A stretch of DNA of 64,000 nucleotides from Variovorax sp. 679 (GCF_003952185.1 NZ_RXFS01000008.1:1-64000), one strand, 5' to 3'; counted from the first letter of the stretch, positions 35,991 to 44,781 are shown. Numbers and translations are program-made. Notes: generated by a model from the sequence alone, not told the origin.

Positions 35991-36323
35991 ATGTTCAACA
36001 AAGGACAACTGGCCGGCCTCATGAAGCAGGCGCAGGCAATGCAGGACAACCTCAAGAAGGCCCAGGAAGAGCTGGCGACCATCGAGGTCGAAGGCGAATC
36101 CGGCGCCGGCCTGGTCAAGGTCGTCATGACCTGCAAGCACGACGTCAAGCGCATCACCATCGACCCCAGCCTGCTGGCGGACGACAAGGACATGCTCGAA
36201 GACCTGGTGGCCGCCGCCTTCAACGCCGCCGTGCGCAAGGCCGAGGAAACCAGCGAGCAGAAGATGGGCAAGCTCACGGCCGGCATGCCCGGCCTGCCGC
36301 CCGGCATGAAGCTGCCGTTCTGA
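35991..36323 (+). CDS. ybaB: Nucleoid-associated protein YbaB/EbfC
   Basis: A 110-residue dimeric DNA-binding protein with the family pattern GLMKQAQAMQDNLKKAQEEL (helix), VTVEGESGAGLVKV-like strand region, and DLVAAAFNAAVRKAEE. It lies 53 bases after dnaX and upstream of recR, the conserved dnaX-ybaB-recR order. In relatives it coats DNA and may assist RecR-linked processes. Confidence 0.96.
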   Translation: MFNKGQLAGLMKQAQAMQDNLKKAQEELATIEVEGESGAGLVKVVMTCKHDVKRITIDPSLLADDKDMLEDLVAAAFNAAVRKAEETSEQKMGKLTAGMPGLPPGMKLPF

Positions 36324-36331
36324 ATGACTCT

Positions 36332-36425
36332 CCCCCAGGCTTGCCCACTTCGCGTGGCCGCCAACCCCCTCGCCGGAGGCAACACCAGCGGCCCGGCGAA
36401 GCCGGTTCCGCGGTGTTCCCGCGAA
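36332..36425 (+). repeat. Intergenic repeat, copy B
   Basis: About 94 bases between ybaB and recR: CCCAGGCTTGCCCACTTCG, a CCCCCTCGCCGGAGG hairpin-like middle, and GCCCGGCGAAGCCGGTTCC, then CCCGCGAA. It is the same family as 33923-34017. Its end runs into AAGGAG (36424-36429), which serves as the recR ribosome binding site. Confidence 0.8.
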
Positions 36426-36438
36426 GGAGCCGCTTGAC

Positions 36439-37029
36439 ATGGCAGACGCCAGTTCGCTCGACGCATTGGTCGATGCGCTGCGCCGCCTGCCCGGCGTCGG
36501 TGTCAAGTCGGCTTCGCGCATGGCGTTCCATCTGCTGCAGCACGACCGCGAGGGCGCGCAACTGCTTGCGCGCGCGTTGCAGCAGGCGGCAGGGCAGGTG
36601 CGGCATTGCGAGCGCTGCAACACCTTCACCGAAGCGCCGATCTGCTACGTCTGCCTCGACACGCGGCGCGACGCCAGCAAGCTCTGCGTGGTCGAGACGC
36701 CGGCCGACCAGGCCGCGCTCGAGCGCACCGGCGCGTTCCGCGGCTACTACTTCGTGCTGATGGGTAAGCTCAGCCCGCTCGACGGCATCGGACCGAAGGA
36801 CATCGGCCTGCAGAAGCTCTTCGACCGCGCGCGCGACGGCACGGTGAGCGAGGTCATCCTTGCCACCAACTTCACGGCCGAGGGCGAGGCCACGGCGCAC
36901 GTGATCGGCGAAGCGCTGAAGCAGCACGGCCTCACCGTGACGAGACTCGCGCGCGGCGTGCCGGCCGGCAGCGAACTCGAATACGTCGATCTCGGCACCA
37001 TCGCGCACGCCCTTGTGGACCGTAGATAG
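36439..37029 (+). CDS. recR: Recombination protein RecR
   Basis: A 196-residue protein of the RecFOR gap-repair pathway. The N-terminal helix-hairpin-helix contains LRRLPGVGVKSASRMAFHLL, the C4 zinc finger is CERCNTFTEAPICYVC, and the Toprim domain begins LCVVETPADQAALE. The C-terminal Walker-B-like ARGVPAGSELEYVDLGT is present. Start 36439 is ten bases after AAGGAG. Confidence 0.97.
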   Translation: MADASSLDALVDALRRLPGVGVKSASRMAFHLLQHDREGAQLLARALQQAAGQVRHCERCNTFTEAPICYVCLDTRRDASKLCVVETPADQAALERTGAFRGYYFVLMGKLSPLDGIGPKDIGLQKLFDRARDGTVSEVILATNFTAEGEATAHVIGEALKQHGLTVTRLARGVPAGSELEYVDLGTIAHALVDRR

Positions 37030-37033
37030 AACC

Positions 37034-37426
37034 ATGACTCTCTCGCTGCTCACCATCGCCTACTGGTGCGTGCTCGTTGCCTGCGTACTGCCGTATCTGG
37101 CAGCATGGATCGCCAAGGCGGGCAGCTTCGGTCCGCGTGACAACCAGCATCCGCGCGAATGGGCCGCCAAGCAGAGCGGCTGGCGCGCACGCGCCAACAG
37201 CGCGCAGGCGAACAGCTTCGAGGGGCTGCCGTTCTTCATCGGCGCGGTGATCATCGCGCACCAACTCGGCGCGGCACAGGCGCGCCTCGACATGCTCGCA
37301 GTGGCTTATGTGGTGCTGCGCGCGATCTATCTTGCGCTTTACATCAAGGGTGTCGGCAGTGCGCGCAGCGCCGTCTGGACGCTCGCGTTCCTGGTCAATA
37401 TCGCGATACTTTTTCTGGCTCGATGA
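37034..37426 (+). CDS. MAPEG family membrane protein
   Basis: A 130-residue inner-membrane protein with four hydrophobic helices and the MAPEG-type loop RANSAQANSFEGLPFFIGAV between helices 1 and 2. Eukaryotic relatives are glutathione-dependent membrane enzymes; bacterial members of this size are mostly uncharacterised. It starts four bases after recR, so it is probably expressed from the same transcript. Confidence 0.87.
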   Translation: MTLSLLTIAYWCVLVACVLPYLAAWIAKAGSFGPRDNQHPREWAAKQSGWRARANSAQANSFEGLPFFIGAVIIAHQLGAAQARLDMLAVAYVVLRAIYLALYIKGVGSARSAVWTLAFLVNIAILFLAR

Positions 37427-37444
37427 AGCCTTGGCGAAGGCTTC
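37425..37444 (+). terminator. Hairpin directly after the MAPEG gene
   Basis: A perfect 8-bp stem (GAAGCCTT/AAGGCTTC) with loop GGCG begins within the stop codon. There is no T run, so termination strength is doubtful; it may instead protect the 3' end. Confidence 0.35.
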
Positions 37445-37564
37445 TCGGCGAGGCCTTCATGCTTACGTGAAAACCCGCACGGGAACACCCCGATGCAGTC
37501 GCGTGTTGCGGCCCCTAAGCTCGATTCCGTTCTTACGAATCACAGAGCCAACGGGCAAGGTTTC

Positions 37565-38605
37565 ATGCTTCATCGCCGCACTTTCGTTTCAGCTTCAGCC
37601 GCCATTGCCGCAGCAACCATTGCGTTGCCGCGTGTCTTTGCGCAGCAGGCGAAGCTGGAGAAGACCAAGGTCTCCATCGCGGTCGGTGGCAAGGCGGCTT
37701 TCTACTACCTGCCGCTCACCATCTCCGAGCAGCTCGGCTACTTCAAGGCCGAAGGTCTCGACGTGGAGATTTCCGATTTCGCCGGTGGCGCGCGCGCGTT
37801 GCAGGCGGTGGTCGGCGGGTCGGCCGACGTGTGCTCGGGCGCCTACGAGCACACCATCAACCTGCAGGCCAAGAACCAGTTCTTCCAGGCCTTCGTGCTG
37901 CAGGGCCGGGCGCCGCAGATCGCGGTGGGCGTGTCGACCAAGAACATGGCCGGCTACACCGGCATCCAGGATCTCAAGGGGAAGAAGATCGGCGTCTCCG
38001 CGCCGGGCTCGTCGACCAACATGGTGGCCAACCTCGTGCTGTCGCGCGGCGGGCTCAAGGCCAGCGACGTGAGCTACATCGGCGTGGGCGTGGCTGCCGG
38101 CGCTCTCACCGCGCTGCGCTCGGGCCAGATCGACGCCATCAGCAACACCGACCCGGTGATGACGATGCTGGAGCAGAAGGGCGACGTGAAGATCATCAGC
38201 GACACGCGCACGCTCAAGGGCACGCAGCAGGTGTTCGGCGGCACGATGCCGGCGGCATGCCTCTATGCGTCGAGCGAGTTCATCCAGAAGAATCCCAACA
38301 CCTGCCAGGCGCTGGCGAATGCCATCGTGCACGGCCTGAAGTGGCTGCAGACGGCGGGGCCTGGCGACATCATCAAGACGGTGCCGGAGACCTACCTGCT
38401 CGGCGACCGCGCGCTGTATCTCGCGTCGTTCGACAAGGTGCGCGAATCGATCGCCACCGACGGCCTCGTGCCTACCGACGGTCCCAAGACCGCGCTGAAC
38501 GCGATCGCGAGCTTCGACACCACCGTGAAGGCCGACAAGATCGACCTCGCCAAGACCTACACCAACGATTTTGCAAGGCGCGCGAAAGACAGGTTCAAAG
38601 CCTGA
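37565..38605 (+). CDS. ABC transporter substrate-binding protein, nitrate/sulfonate/taurine type
   Basis: A 346-residue periplasmic protein of the SsuA/NrtA/THI5-like class. The N-terminus is HRRTFVSASAAIAAATIALP, a twin-arginine-like or Sec signal with predicted cleavage after VFAQ. Motifs KAAFYYLPLTISEQLGYFKA near the start of the mature chain and LKGKKIGVSAPGSSTNMVAN are typical. The substrate cannot be assigned between sulfonates, nitrate, or thiamine precursors. It is the first gene of a binding protein-ATPase-permease operon. Confidence 0.9.
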   Translation: MLHRRTFVSASAAIAAATIALPRVFAQQAKLEKTKVSIAVGGKAAFYYLPLTISEQLGYFKAEGLDVEISDFAGGARALQAVVGGSADVCSGAYEHTINLQAKNQFFQAFVLQGRAPQIAVGVSTKNMAGYTGIQDLKGKKIGVSAPGSSTNMVANLVLSRGGLKASDVSYIGVGVAAGALTALRSGQIDAISNTDPVMTMLEQKGDVKIISDTRTLKGTQQVFGGTMPAACLYASSEFIQKNPNTCQALANAIVHGLKWLQTAGPGDIIKTVPETYLLGDRALYLASFDKVRESIATDGLVPTDGPKTALNAIASFDTTVKADKIDLAKTYTNDFARRAKDRFKA

Positions 38606-38621
38606 TTCCGAACGTCCCGCG

Positions 38622-38644
38622 ACCCGGCTCAGGCCGGGTTTTTT
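38622..38644 (+). terminator. Intrinsic terminator or attenuator inside the ABC operon
   Basis: ACCCGG/CCGGGT with loop CTCAGG is followed by six T's (38639-38644). It lies 17 bases after the binding-protein stop and ends only five bases before the ATPase start codon. It probably limits downstream expression. Confidence 0.75.
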
Positions 38645-38649
38645 ATGCC

Positions 38650-39465
38650 ATGTCCGACCACGCACTCGAACTCCTCTCCATCAGCTGCACCTTTCTCTCG
38701 AAGGACGATCCGGGCCAGCGCTACACGGCGGTGGCCGACACCACGCTGCGGGTGAAGGAGGGCGAGTTCGTTTCCGTGGTCGGGCCCACCGGCTGCGGCA
38801 AGTCGACACTGCTGAACGTGGGCGCGGGCCTGCTGGAGCCTTCGTCGGGCACGGTGAAGGTGTTCGGGCAGACGCTCTCGGGCATCAATGCGCGCGCCGG
38901 CTACATGTTCCAGACCGAGGCGCTGATGCCCTGGCGCAGCGCCATCGACAACGTGATGGTCGGCCTGCAGTACCGTGGCGTGCCCGACGCCGAGGCGCGT
39001 GCCCAGGCCGAGGCATGGCTCTCGCGCGTGGGCCTCTCGGGCTTCGGCGACCGCTATCCGCACCAGCTCTCCGGCGGCATGCGCAAGCGCGTGGCGCTGG
39101 CGCAGACGCTGGTGCTCGACCCCGACATCATCCTCATGGACGAGCCCTTCAGCGCGCTCGACATCCAGACGCGCCAGCTGATGGAGAACGAGGTGCTTGA
39201 GCTCTGGAGCGCCAGGAAGAAGGCGGTACTGTTCATCACGCACGACCTCGACGAGGCAATCGCGATGAGCGACCGCGTGGTGGTGCTGTCGGCCGGGCCG
39301 GCCACGCATCCCATCGGCGAGTTCGCCATCGACCTTCCGCGCCCGCGCGACGTGGCCGAGGTGCGCACGCAGCCGCGCTTCGTCGAGCTGCACACCCAGA
39401 TCTGGGAGGTGCTGCGCGACGAGGTGCTCAAAGGCTACGCGCAGCAACTCAGGAAGGCCGCGTGA
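38650..39465 (+). CDS. ABC transporter ATP-binding protein, nitrate/sulfonate type
   Basis: A 271-residue ATPase with Walker A GPTGCGKST, Q-loop MFQTEALMPWRSAIDNV, signature LSGGMRKR, Walker B IILMDEPFSALD and H-loop LFITHDLDEAIAMSD. These match SsuB/TauB/NrtD proteins. The ATG at 38650 lacks a Shine-Dalgarno sequence because the T run of a terminator occupies that position, so translation may be weak or start unusually. Confidence 0.92.
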   Translation: MSDHALELLSISCTFLSKDDPGQRYTAVADTTLRVKEGEFVSVVGPTGCGKSTLLNVGAGLLEPSSGTVKVFGQTLSGINARAGYMFQTEALMPWRSAIDNVMVGLQYRGVPDAEARAQAEAWLSRVGLSGFGDRYPHQLSGGMRKRVALAQTLVLDPDIILMDEPFSALDIQTRQLMENEVLELWSARKKAVLFITHDLDEAIAMSDRVVVLSAGPATHPIGEFAIDLPRPRDVAEVRTQPRFVELHTQIWEVLRDEVLKGYAQQLRKAA

Positions 39466-40301
39466 TGTCGCGCTTCGGCTTGAACGAACGCAACGCGCGC
39501 TTCTGGCAACTGGCGCTGCTGGCGGTGATCCTCGTGGCATGGCATCTGGCTTCACGCAACCAGCAGTTCGCCTTCTTCCTCGGCGAGCCGATCCAGGTGG
39601 CGGGGCGCATCTGGAGCTGGTTCCTGCCCTTCGAGATACCGGCGAACGCGCTCTTTCCCGAGGGGCTGAAGGGCAACGCCGACATCTACCAGCACCTGGG
39701 CACCACGCTGCTCGAGACGGTGCTGGCCTTCGGCATCGGCACCGTGATGGGGCTGGCCTGCGGGCTGTGGCTGGCGCTCGCGCCCACGGCGAGCCTGATC
39801 CTCGACCCCTACATCAAGGCGGCCAACTCGATGCCGCGCGTGATCCTCGCGCCCATCTTCGCGCTGTGGTTCGGCCTGGGCATCTGGAGCAAGGTGGCGC
39901 TGGCGGTCACGTTGGTGTTCTTCATCGTGTTCTTCAACGTCTACCAGGGCGTGCGCGAGGTGAGCCCGGTGGTGCTGGCCAACGCGAAGATGCTGGGCGC
40001 CAACCAGAGGCAGCTGCTGCGCACGGTATACCTGCCGAGCGCGACCAGCTGGGTGTTCTCCAGCCTGCACACATCGGTGGGGCTGGCCTTCGTGGGCGCG
40101 GTGGTGGGCGAGTACCTGGGTTCGGCGCGCGGCGTGGGCTACCTGATCCTGCAGGCAGAAGGCACCTTCGACGTCAACACGGTGTTCGCCGGCATCGTGG
40201 TGCTCACGGCCTTTGCGCTGGCGCTGGACGGGATCGTCGGGGTCATCGAGAGGCGCCTGATGAAGTGGCAGCCGAAGACCGGCGAGACCGAAAAGCTCTA
40301 G
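39465..40301 (+). CDS. ABC transporter permease, nitrate/sulfonate type
   Basis: A 278-residue inner-membrane permease with six predicted helices and an EAA loop LANAKMLGANQRQLLRTVYLPS. The ATG at 39465 overlaps the ATPase stop (TGATG) and has AGGAAGG eight bases upstream; a GTG three bases earlier is an alternative. It completes the import system with the two preceding genes. Confidence 0.92.
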   Translation: MSRFGLNERNARFWQLALLAVILVAWHLASRNQQFAFFLGEPIQVAGRIWSWFLPFEIPANALFPEGLKGNADIYQHLGTTLLETVLAFGIGTVMGLACGLWLALAPTASLILDPYIKAANSMPRVILAPIFALWFGLGIWSKVALAVTLVFFIVFFNVYQGVREVSPVVLANAKMLGANQRQLLRTVYLPSATSWVFSSLHTSVGLAFVGAVVGEYLGSARGVGYLILQAEGTFDVNTVFAGIVVLTAFALALDGIVGVIERRLMKWQPKTGETEKL

Positions 40302-40369
40302 AAGCGCCCGTGCGATGATCCCGCGCGGCGCCGCAGAGCGCCGCAACGATTCATGGGGGTAACCGAACA

Positions 40370-41557
40370 ATGAGCCACGACAACAACAGGCGGGCCACGA
40401 CCCTGCGCTCGCGCAGCGAGGCGGCACGGGTCTCTAACGAAGAGCTGTTCTTCGACCTGGTCTACGCCTTCTCCGTCACGCAGCTTTCCCACTACCTGCT
40501 GGACCACCTCACGCTCCTCGGGGCGCTGCAGACGCTGGTCATGTGGTTCGCGGTCTGGCTGGGCTGGCAGTACACGGCCTGGACCACCAACTGGTTCAAC
40601 CCCGGCACGCTGCGTATCCGCGGCGTGCTGTTCGCGATCATGCTGCTGGCGATGGTGATGGCCTCGGCGCTGCCCGGGGCGTTCGCCGAGCGCGGGCTGG
40701 TGTTCGCGCTGTGCTTCGTGGGCATCCAGGCGGGGCGCACGCTTTGCATGCTGATCGCCATCGGCCCGAACGATCCGCTCACACCGAATTTCCGCCGTCT
40801 GTTTGCGTGGAACTGCGTGGCCGGCGTGTTCTGGATCGCCGGCGGCCTTGCCGAAGGGCAGACGCGCCTCGCGCTGTGGTTCGGCGGCGTGCTGTGCGAG
40901 TACATCGCACCGATGATCGGCCTGCGCTTTCCGGGCCTGGGCCGCTCGCTGACCAGCGACTGGACCATCGACGGCGGCCATCTCGCGGAGCGCTGCCAGC
41001 TGTTCGTGATCGTCGCGCTGGGCGAGTCGGTGCTGGCCACCGGCATTGCCTTCGGGCACCACGCCGAATGGCACGGGATCGACCTGTTCGCGCTGCTCGT
41101 GGGCTTCGCGGGCAGCCTGGCGATGTGGTGGATGTACTTCGACACCAGCGCCAAGGAGGCGACCCATGTCATCGAGCATGCGGCGGACCCGGGCGGCGTC
41201 GGCGCCAGGTTCCACTACACGCACGTGATCCTGGTGGCGGGCATCATCGTCTGTGCCGTGGCGGACGAGCTGACGATCGGCGAGGGCTCGCACCATGCCG
41301 AGCTCAAGTACCTGGGGGCGCTGATCGGTGGCCCTGCGCTCTATCTGTTCGGCAATGCGCTGTTCAAGCGGGTGGTGCGAGGCTTCCTGCCGCAGTCGCA
41401 TCTGTACGGACTGGGCCTGCTGGCGGTGCTCGCGTTCTTCGCGCCGCACATGACGGTGCTGGTGGTGGGAACGCTCACGACAGCCATCATGATCGCCGTG
41501 GCCGCGCTGGAGGCCGTGGTGCGCCGCAGGGTCCACCAGGCCGCGAAGGCTCACTGA
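40370..41557 (+). CDS. Low temperature requirement protein A family membrane protein
   Basis: A 395-residue polytopic protein with about ten membrane helices. The LtrA signature is visible: SNEELFFDLVYAFSVTQLSH near residue 23, then AVWLGWQYTAWTTNWF, and HLAERCQLFVIVALGESVL. LtrA was named from a Listeria mutant unable to grow in the cold, but the biochemical function remains unknown. It has its own upstream gap of 68 bases after the permease gene and converges with mltD, with four bases between the stops. Confidence 0.9.
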   Translation: MSHDNNRRATTLRSRSEAARVSNEELFFDLVYAFSVTQLSHYLLDHLTLLGALQTLVMWFAVWLGWQYTAWTTNWFNPGTLRIRGVLFAIMLLAMVMASALPGAFAERGLVFALCFVGIQAGRTLCMLIAIGPNDPLTPNFRRLFAWNCVAGVFWIAGGLAEGQTRLALWFGGVLCEYIAPMIGLRFPGLGRSLTSDWTIDGGHLAERCQLFVIVALGESVLATGIAFGHHAEWHGIDLFALLVGFAGSLAMWWMYFDTSAKEATHVIEHAADPGGVGARFHYTHVILVAGIIVCAVADELTIGEGSHHAELKYLGALIGGPALYLFGNALFKRVVRGFLPQSHLYGLGLLAVLAFFAPHMTVLVVGTLTTAIMIAVAALEAVVRRRVHQAAKAH

Positions 41558-41561
41558 GCCT

Positions 41562-43184
41562 TCAGCGCTTCTTCTTCACGGGCGTGCCGCCGCGCTTCTC
41601 GCGCACCACCTGCTGCTTGCTGCTGGCCGGCACCTTGACCACGCTGCCGGAGCCCCGCGGAGCCGCCGCCTTCGAGGGCACGCCGCCACGGCGCGCTGGA
41701 GCGGCCGCGACATGCGATGTCGACCGGATGCCGGTGCCCGCGCGGGCCGCCACCGTCGCGCGGACGGGCAGGTACACCACCACGCTGTAGCCGCGCTTGA
41801 ACGCGTGGTTGGGCTTCACGTCGTTCCACTCGGCCACGTTGGCGGGCTTGAGGTTGTAGCGGTGCGCGATGCTCGCGACGCTGTCGGCGCGGCCGGCCTT
41901 GACGGTCGTGCGGCGCGTGACGATCTCAGGCTGGAAGCTCAGGTGGCCGCCATCGGCCACCACCGCCGCAACGTCTTCCTTCACGCGGGCGCCGCGCGGC
42001 ACGATCAGCGTCGAGCCGGCCTTGATGAGCATGCGCGGCGGGATGTTGTTGATGGAGCGCAGGTCGCTTTCGCTCATGCCGGAGCGCTGGGCGGCATCGG
42101 CCACCGTCATGGTGCCTGGCACGACCCAGGCGGTCCAGCTGGCGTACTGGCCCTGCGAGTAGGCGTCGAAGTTGCGCTGGAACACGGCCGCGTTGTCCCA
42201 GGGCAGCAGGATCTGCGGCGTGCCGGCCGCGATGAGCACCGGCTTGTGGGCGGCCGGGTTCAGCGCGCGGAAGTCTTCGAGGCGCACGTCGGCCAGCTTG
42301 GCGGCCAGCTCCACGTCGAGGTCGCGCGTGAGCGTGACGGTCTGGAAGTACGGGTGGTTGGCGATCAGCGGCAGTTCGGTGTTGAAGGCCTGCGGATTGG
42401 CAACGATGTTCTTCACGGCCTGCAGCTTGGGCACATACATGCGCGTCTCGGCGGGCATCGTGAGGTCGCTGTAGGTGGTGGGCAGGCCCAGGCGCTGATT
42501 CTTGGCGATGGCGCGGCTCACGCTGCCTTCACCCCAGTTGTAGGCGGCCAGGGCCAGTTGCCAGTCGCCGAACATGCCGTAGAGCTTCTGCAGGTAGTCG
42601 AGCGCGGCGCGGGTGGAGGCCACCACGTCGCGGCGGTCGTCGCGGAAGATGTTCTGCTTGAGGTCGAAGTCGGTGCCGGTGGCCGGCATGAACTGCCACA
42701 TGCCCGCGGCACGCGCGCTGGAGATGGCCTGCGGATTGAACGCGCTCTCGATGTAAGGCAGCAGCGCCAGTTCGGTCGGCATGTTGCGCCGCTCGAGTTC
42801 CTCGACGATGTGGAAGATGTACTTGTTCGAGCGCTCCGTCATGCGCTGGATGTAGTCGGGCCTGCTGGCGTACCACTGCTCGCGGTCGCGCACCAGGTCG
42901 CTCTCGAGGTTCGGCATCTTGAAGCCGCGGCGGATGCGGTCCCACATGTCGACCGGCGGTGCGAGCGTGACCACGCTCTGCGAACGGGCCTGGCCGCTGG
43001 TGAGTGGGGAGAGTGCGTCGCGCGGATAGATCGGTGTCGCGCTGCCGGCGACCTTGGAGCCGGTGCCGCCGGCCTGCGACGAGGAGGGGGGAGAAGAAGA
43101 GGGCGAAGAGCTGTTGTTGTTCGTGCCCGCGCAGCCCGCGAGCACCAGTGAACCTGCAATGCAGGTGGCAGCGATCAGTTTCAT
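41562..43184 (-). CDS. mltD: Membrane-bound lytic murein transglycosylase D with LysM repeats
   Basis: A 540-residue lipoprotein; lipobox LAGC with lipidated Cys18. The SLT domain has the catalytic Glu in ALLPYIESAFNPQA and GMWQFMPATG, and AYNWGEGSV. Two LysM-like peptidoglycan-binding repeats follow (around VVPGTMTVADAAQRSGMSE and VKAGRADSVASIAHRYNLKP). The C-terminus is a basic Pro/Lys/Arg tail. The ATG at 43184 is preferred because it overlaps the gloB stop (ATGA) and gives a normal lipoprotein signal; an ATG at 43202 is possible. Confidence 0.94.
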   Translation of the reverse strand: MKLIAATCIAGSLVLAGCAGTNNNSSSPSSSPPSSSQAGGTGSKVAGSATPIYPRDALSPLTSGQARSQSVVTLAPPVDMWDRIRRGFKMPNLESDLVRDREQWYASRPDYIQRMTERSNKYIFHIVEELERRNMPTELALLPYIESAFNPQAISSARAAGMWQFMPATGTDFDLKQNIFRDDRRDVVASTRAALDYLQKLYGMFGDWQLALAAYNWGEGSVSRAIAKNQRLGLPTTYSDLTMPAETRMYVPKLQAVKNIVANPQAFNTELPLIANHPYFQTVTLTRDLDVELAAKLADVRLEDFRALNPAAHKPVLIAAGTPQILLPWDNAAVFQRNFDAYSQGQYASWTAWVVPGTMTVADAAQRSGMSESDLRSINNIPPRMLIKAGSTLIVPRGARVKEDVAAVVADGGHLSFQPEIVTRRTTVKAGRADSVASIAHRYNLKPANVAEWNDVKPNHAFKRGYSVVVYLPVRATVAARAGTGIRSTSHVAAAPARRGGVPSKAAAPRGSGSVVKVPASSKQQVVREKRGGTPVKKKR

Positions 43185-43969
43185 CGGAAGTCGTTTTTCC
43201 ATTGGCGCAGTGCGGCGAATACGTCGGCCTCGGCTGCATCGGCAGCCAGCTCGGCGTGGGCTCGCACCGCTCGAAGGACAGTGGCTTCGCGGCTGCGAAG
43301 AAAGGGGTTGACCTGGCGTTCGATCGCCAGTTGGGACGGCAGCGTGGGCTGCCCCTGTGCGCGCAGGCTTTCGCAGCGTGCGTTGTAGTGAGTCAGCTCG
43401 GCGTTGGCCGGTTCCACGGCCTGGGCGAAACGCAGGTTAGAAAGTGTGTATTCGTGCGCGCAGCAGACGCGCGTATCGCCGGGCAAGGCGGCGAGCGCGT
43501 CGAGCGAGGCCAGCATCTGAGCGGGCGTGCCCTCAAAGAGGCGGCCGCAGCCGCCGGAGAACAGCGTGTCGCCGCAGAAGAGCAGCGGTGCGTCTTGAGG
43601 TGCGGTCTGCGCCGCCGGCAGGAAGTACGCGATGTGCCCGGCGGTATGGCCCGGCACGTCGATGACTTCGAAGCGCAGGCCAAGCACTTCCGCGACCTCG
43701 CCCTGCGCCAGCGGCGTGAAGGGCTCCGGAATGCGCTCGCGGGCGGGGCCCCATACTGGCGCGCCGGTGGCCGCATGCAGCGCAGCCACGCCACCCGTGT
43801 GATCGGGGTGATGGTGCGTGACTAGAATCGCGGCCAGTTGCAGCTTGTGGCGCGCCAGCGCGTCGAACACCGGTTGGGCATCGCCCGGATCCACCACGAT
43901 GGCGTGGGACCCGTCGTGCAGCATCCAGATGTAGTTGTCAGCGAAGGCGGGCAGCGGAACAAGGGTCAT
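43181..43969 (-). CDS. gloB: Hydroxyacylglutathione hydrolase (glyoxalase II)
   Basis: A 262-residue metallo-beta-lactamase-fold enzyme that hydrolyses S-lactoylglutathione, the second step of methylglyoxal detoxification. The dinuclear metal site motif is THHHPDHTGG, followed by VPGHTAGHIAYF, LFCGDTLFSGGCGRLFEGT and CCAHEYTLSNLRFA. The ATG at 43969 overlaps the ATG of the divergent methyltransferase. A TATAAT on the minus strand at 43985-43980 would place transcription start only a few bases before the start codon, so the message may be nearly leaderless. Confidence 0.96.
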   Translation of the reverse strand: MTLVPLPAFADNYIWMLHDGSHAIVVDPGDAQPVFDALARHKLQLAAILVTHHHPDHTGGVAALHAATGAPVWGPARERIPEPFTPLAQGEVAEVLGLRFEVIDVPGHTAGHIAYFLPAAQTAPQDAPLLFCGDTLFSGGCGRLFEGTPAQMLASLDALAALPGDTRVCCAHEYTLSNLRFAQAVEPANAELTHYNARCESLRAQGQPTLPSQLAIERQVNPFLRSREATVLRAVRAHAELAADAAEADVFAALRQWKNDFR

Positions 43970-44741
43970 GAGCGGTCAAATTATAGGTTTGCAGGATTGG
44001 TTCGCGACCCCCCCGGGGCGGTACCTGCTGGCTTGGGAGCAGGCCCAGTTCGATCAGGCGGTGGCCGATGTCTTCGGCTATCACGCGCTGCAGCTGGGCG
44101 CCGCCGAGGTCGACGGCCTGCGCGCCAACCGCATGCCGCACCGCTGGCTGGCGCTGGACGACCCCGCCCGCGGCGGCAAGGCGACGCTGCTGGCCGACTT
44201 CGCGGCGCTGCCGTTCGCGGCCAACAGCCTCGATCTGGTGGTGATGCCGCATGCGCTCGAACTGAGCCCCGATCCGCACGCCACGCTGCGCGAAGTCGAG
44301 CGGGTGCTGGTGCCCGACGGCCGCGTTGTGATCTGCGGGCTCAACCCGACCAGCCTCTGGGGCATGCGGCAGCGTCGTGCGCACATCTATCGCAGGCTCG
44401 GCATCGGCGATCTCTACCTGCCCGAAGGCGGGGAGTTCATCGGCTACTGGCGCATGCGCGACTGGCTGCGTCTGCTGAGCTTCGAGGTGGAGTCGGGCCG
44501 CTTCGGAATCTACCGGCCGGCGGTGCGCAGCGAGGCCTGGCTGGAGCGTTCGCGCTGGATGGACGCCGCCGGCGAGCGCTGGTGGCCCATCTTTGGCGCG
44601 GCCTACTTCCTGGTCGCGGTGAAGCGGGTGCGCGGCATGCGGATGCTCAGCGCCGACTGGCGGCGCGCCGGAGCGCGTGCCACGGCGCCCGTGCCGATTG
44701 CCGGCAAGGTGCATCGCAGCAGCGGGCCCGACAGAAATTGA
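43968..44741 (+). CDS. SAM-dependent methyltransferase, class I, GloB-RNase HI neighbour
   Basis: 257 residues. It begins MSGQIIGLQDWFATPPGRYLL after the start, a hallmark of the methyltransferases found between gloB and rnhA in proteobacteria. The Rossmann-fold core includes LPFAANSLDLVVMPHALELS and REVERVLVPDGRVVICGLNP, which correspond to SAM-binding post-motifs. The substrate is unknown. AAGGG lies upstream inside gloB. Confidence 0.9.
   Translation: MSGQIIGLQDWFATPPGRYLLAWEQAQFDQAVADVFGYHALQLGAAEVDGLRANRMPHRWLALDDPARGGKATLLADFAALPFAANSLDLVVMPHALELSPDPHATLREVERVLVPDGRVVICGLNPTSLWGMRQRRAHIYRRLGIGDLYLPEGGEFIGYWRMRDWLRLLSFEVESGRFGIYRPAVRSEAWLERSRWMDAAGERWWPIFGAAYFLVAVKRVRGMRMLSADWRRAGARATAPVPIAGKVHRSSGPDRN
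43980..43985 (-). promoter_or_regulatory. Probable -10 of the gloB promoter
   Basis: A perfect TATAAT on the minus strand lies 11 bases upstream of the gloB ATG, inside the first codons of the divergent methyltransferase gene. No convincing -35 is visible. Confidence 0.5.
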
Positions 44742-44751
44742 AATTGAAATC
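44734..44751 (+). repeat. Three tandem GAAATT hexamers
   Basis: GAAATT GAAATT GAAATC spans the stop codon of the methyltransferase and lies in an A-rich spacer before rnhA. It puts two TGA triplets in frame. It is a short, slippage-prone repeat in otherwise GC-rich DNA. Confidence 0.7.
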
Positions 44752-44781
44752 GATCGAGATGAAGAAAAAGGAAAAGCTGGT

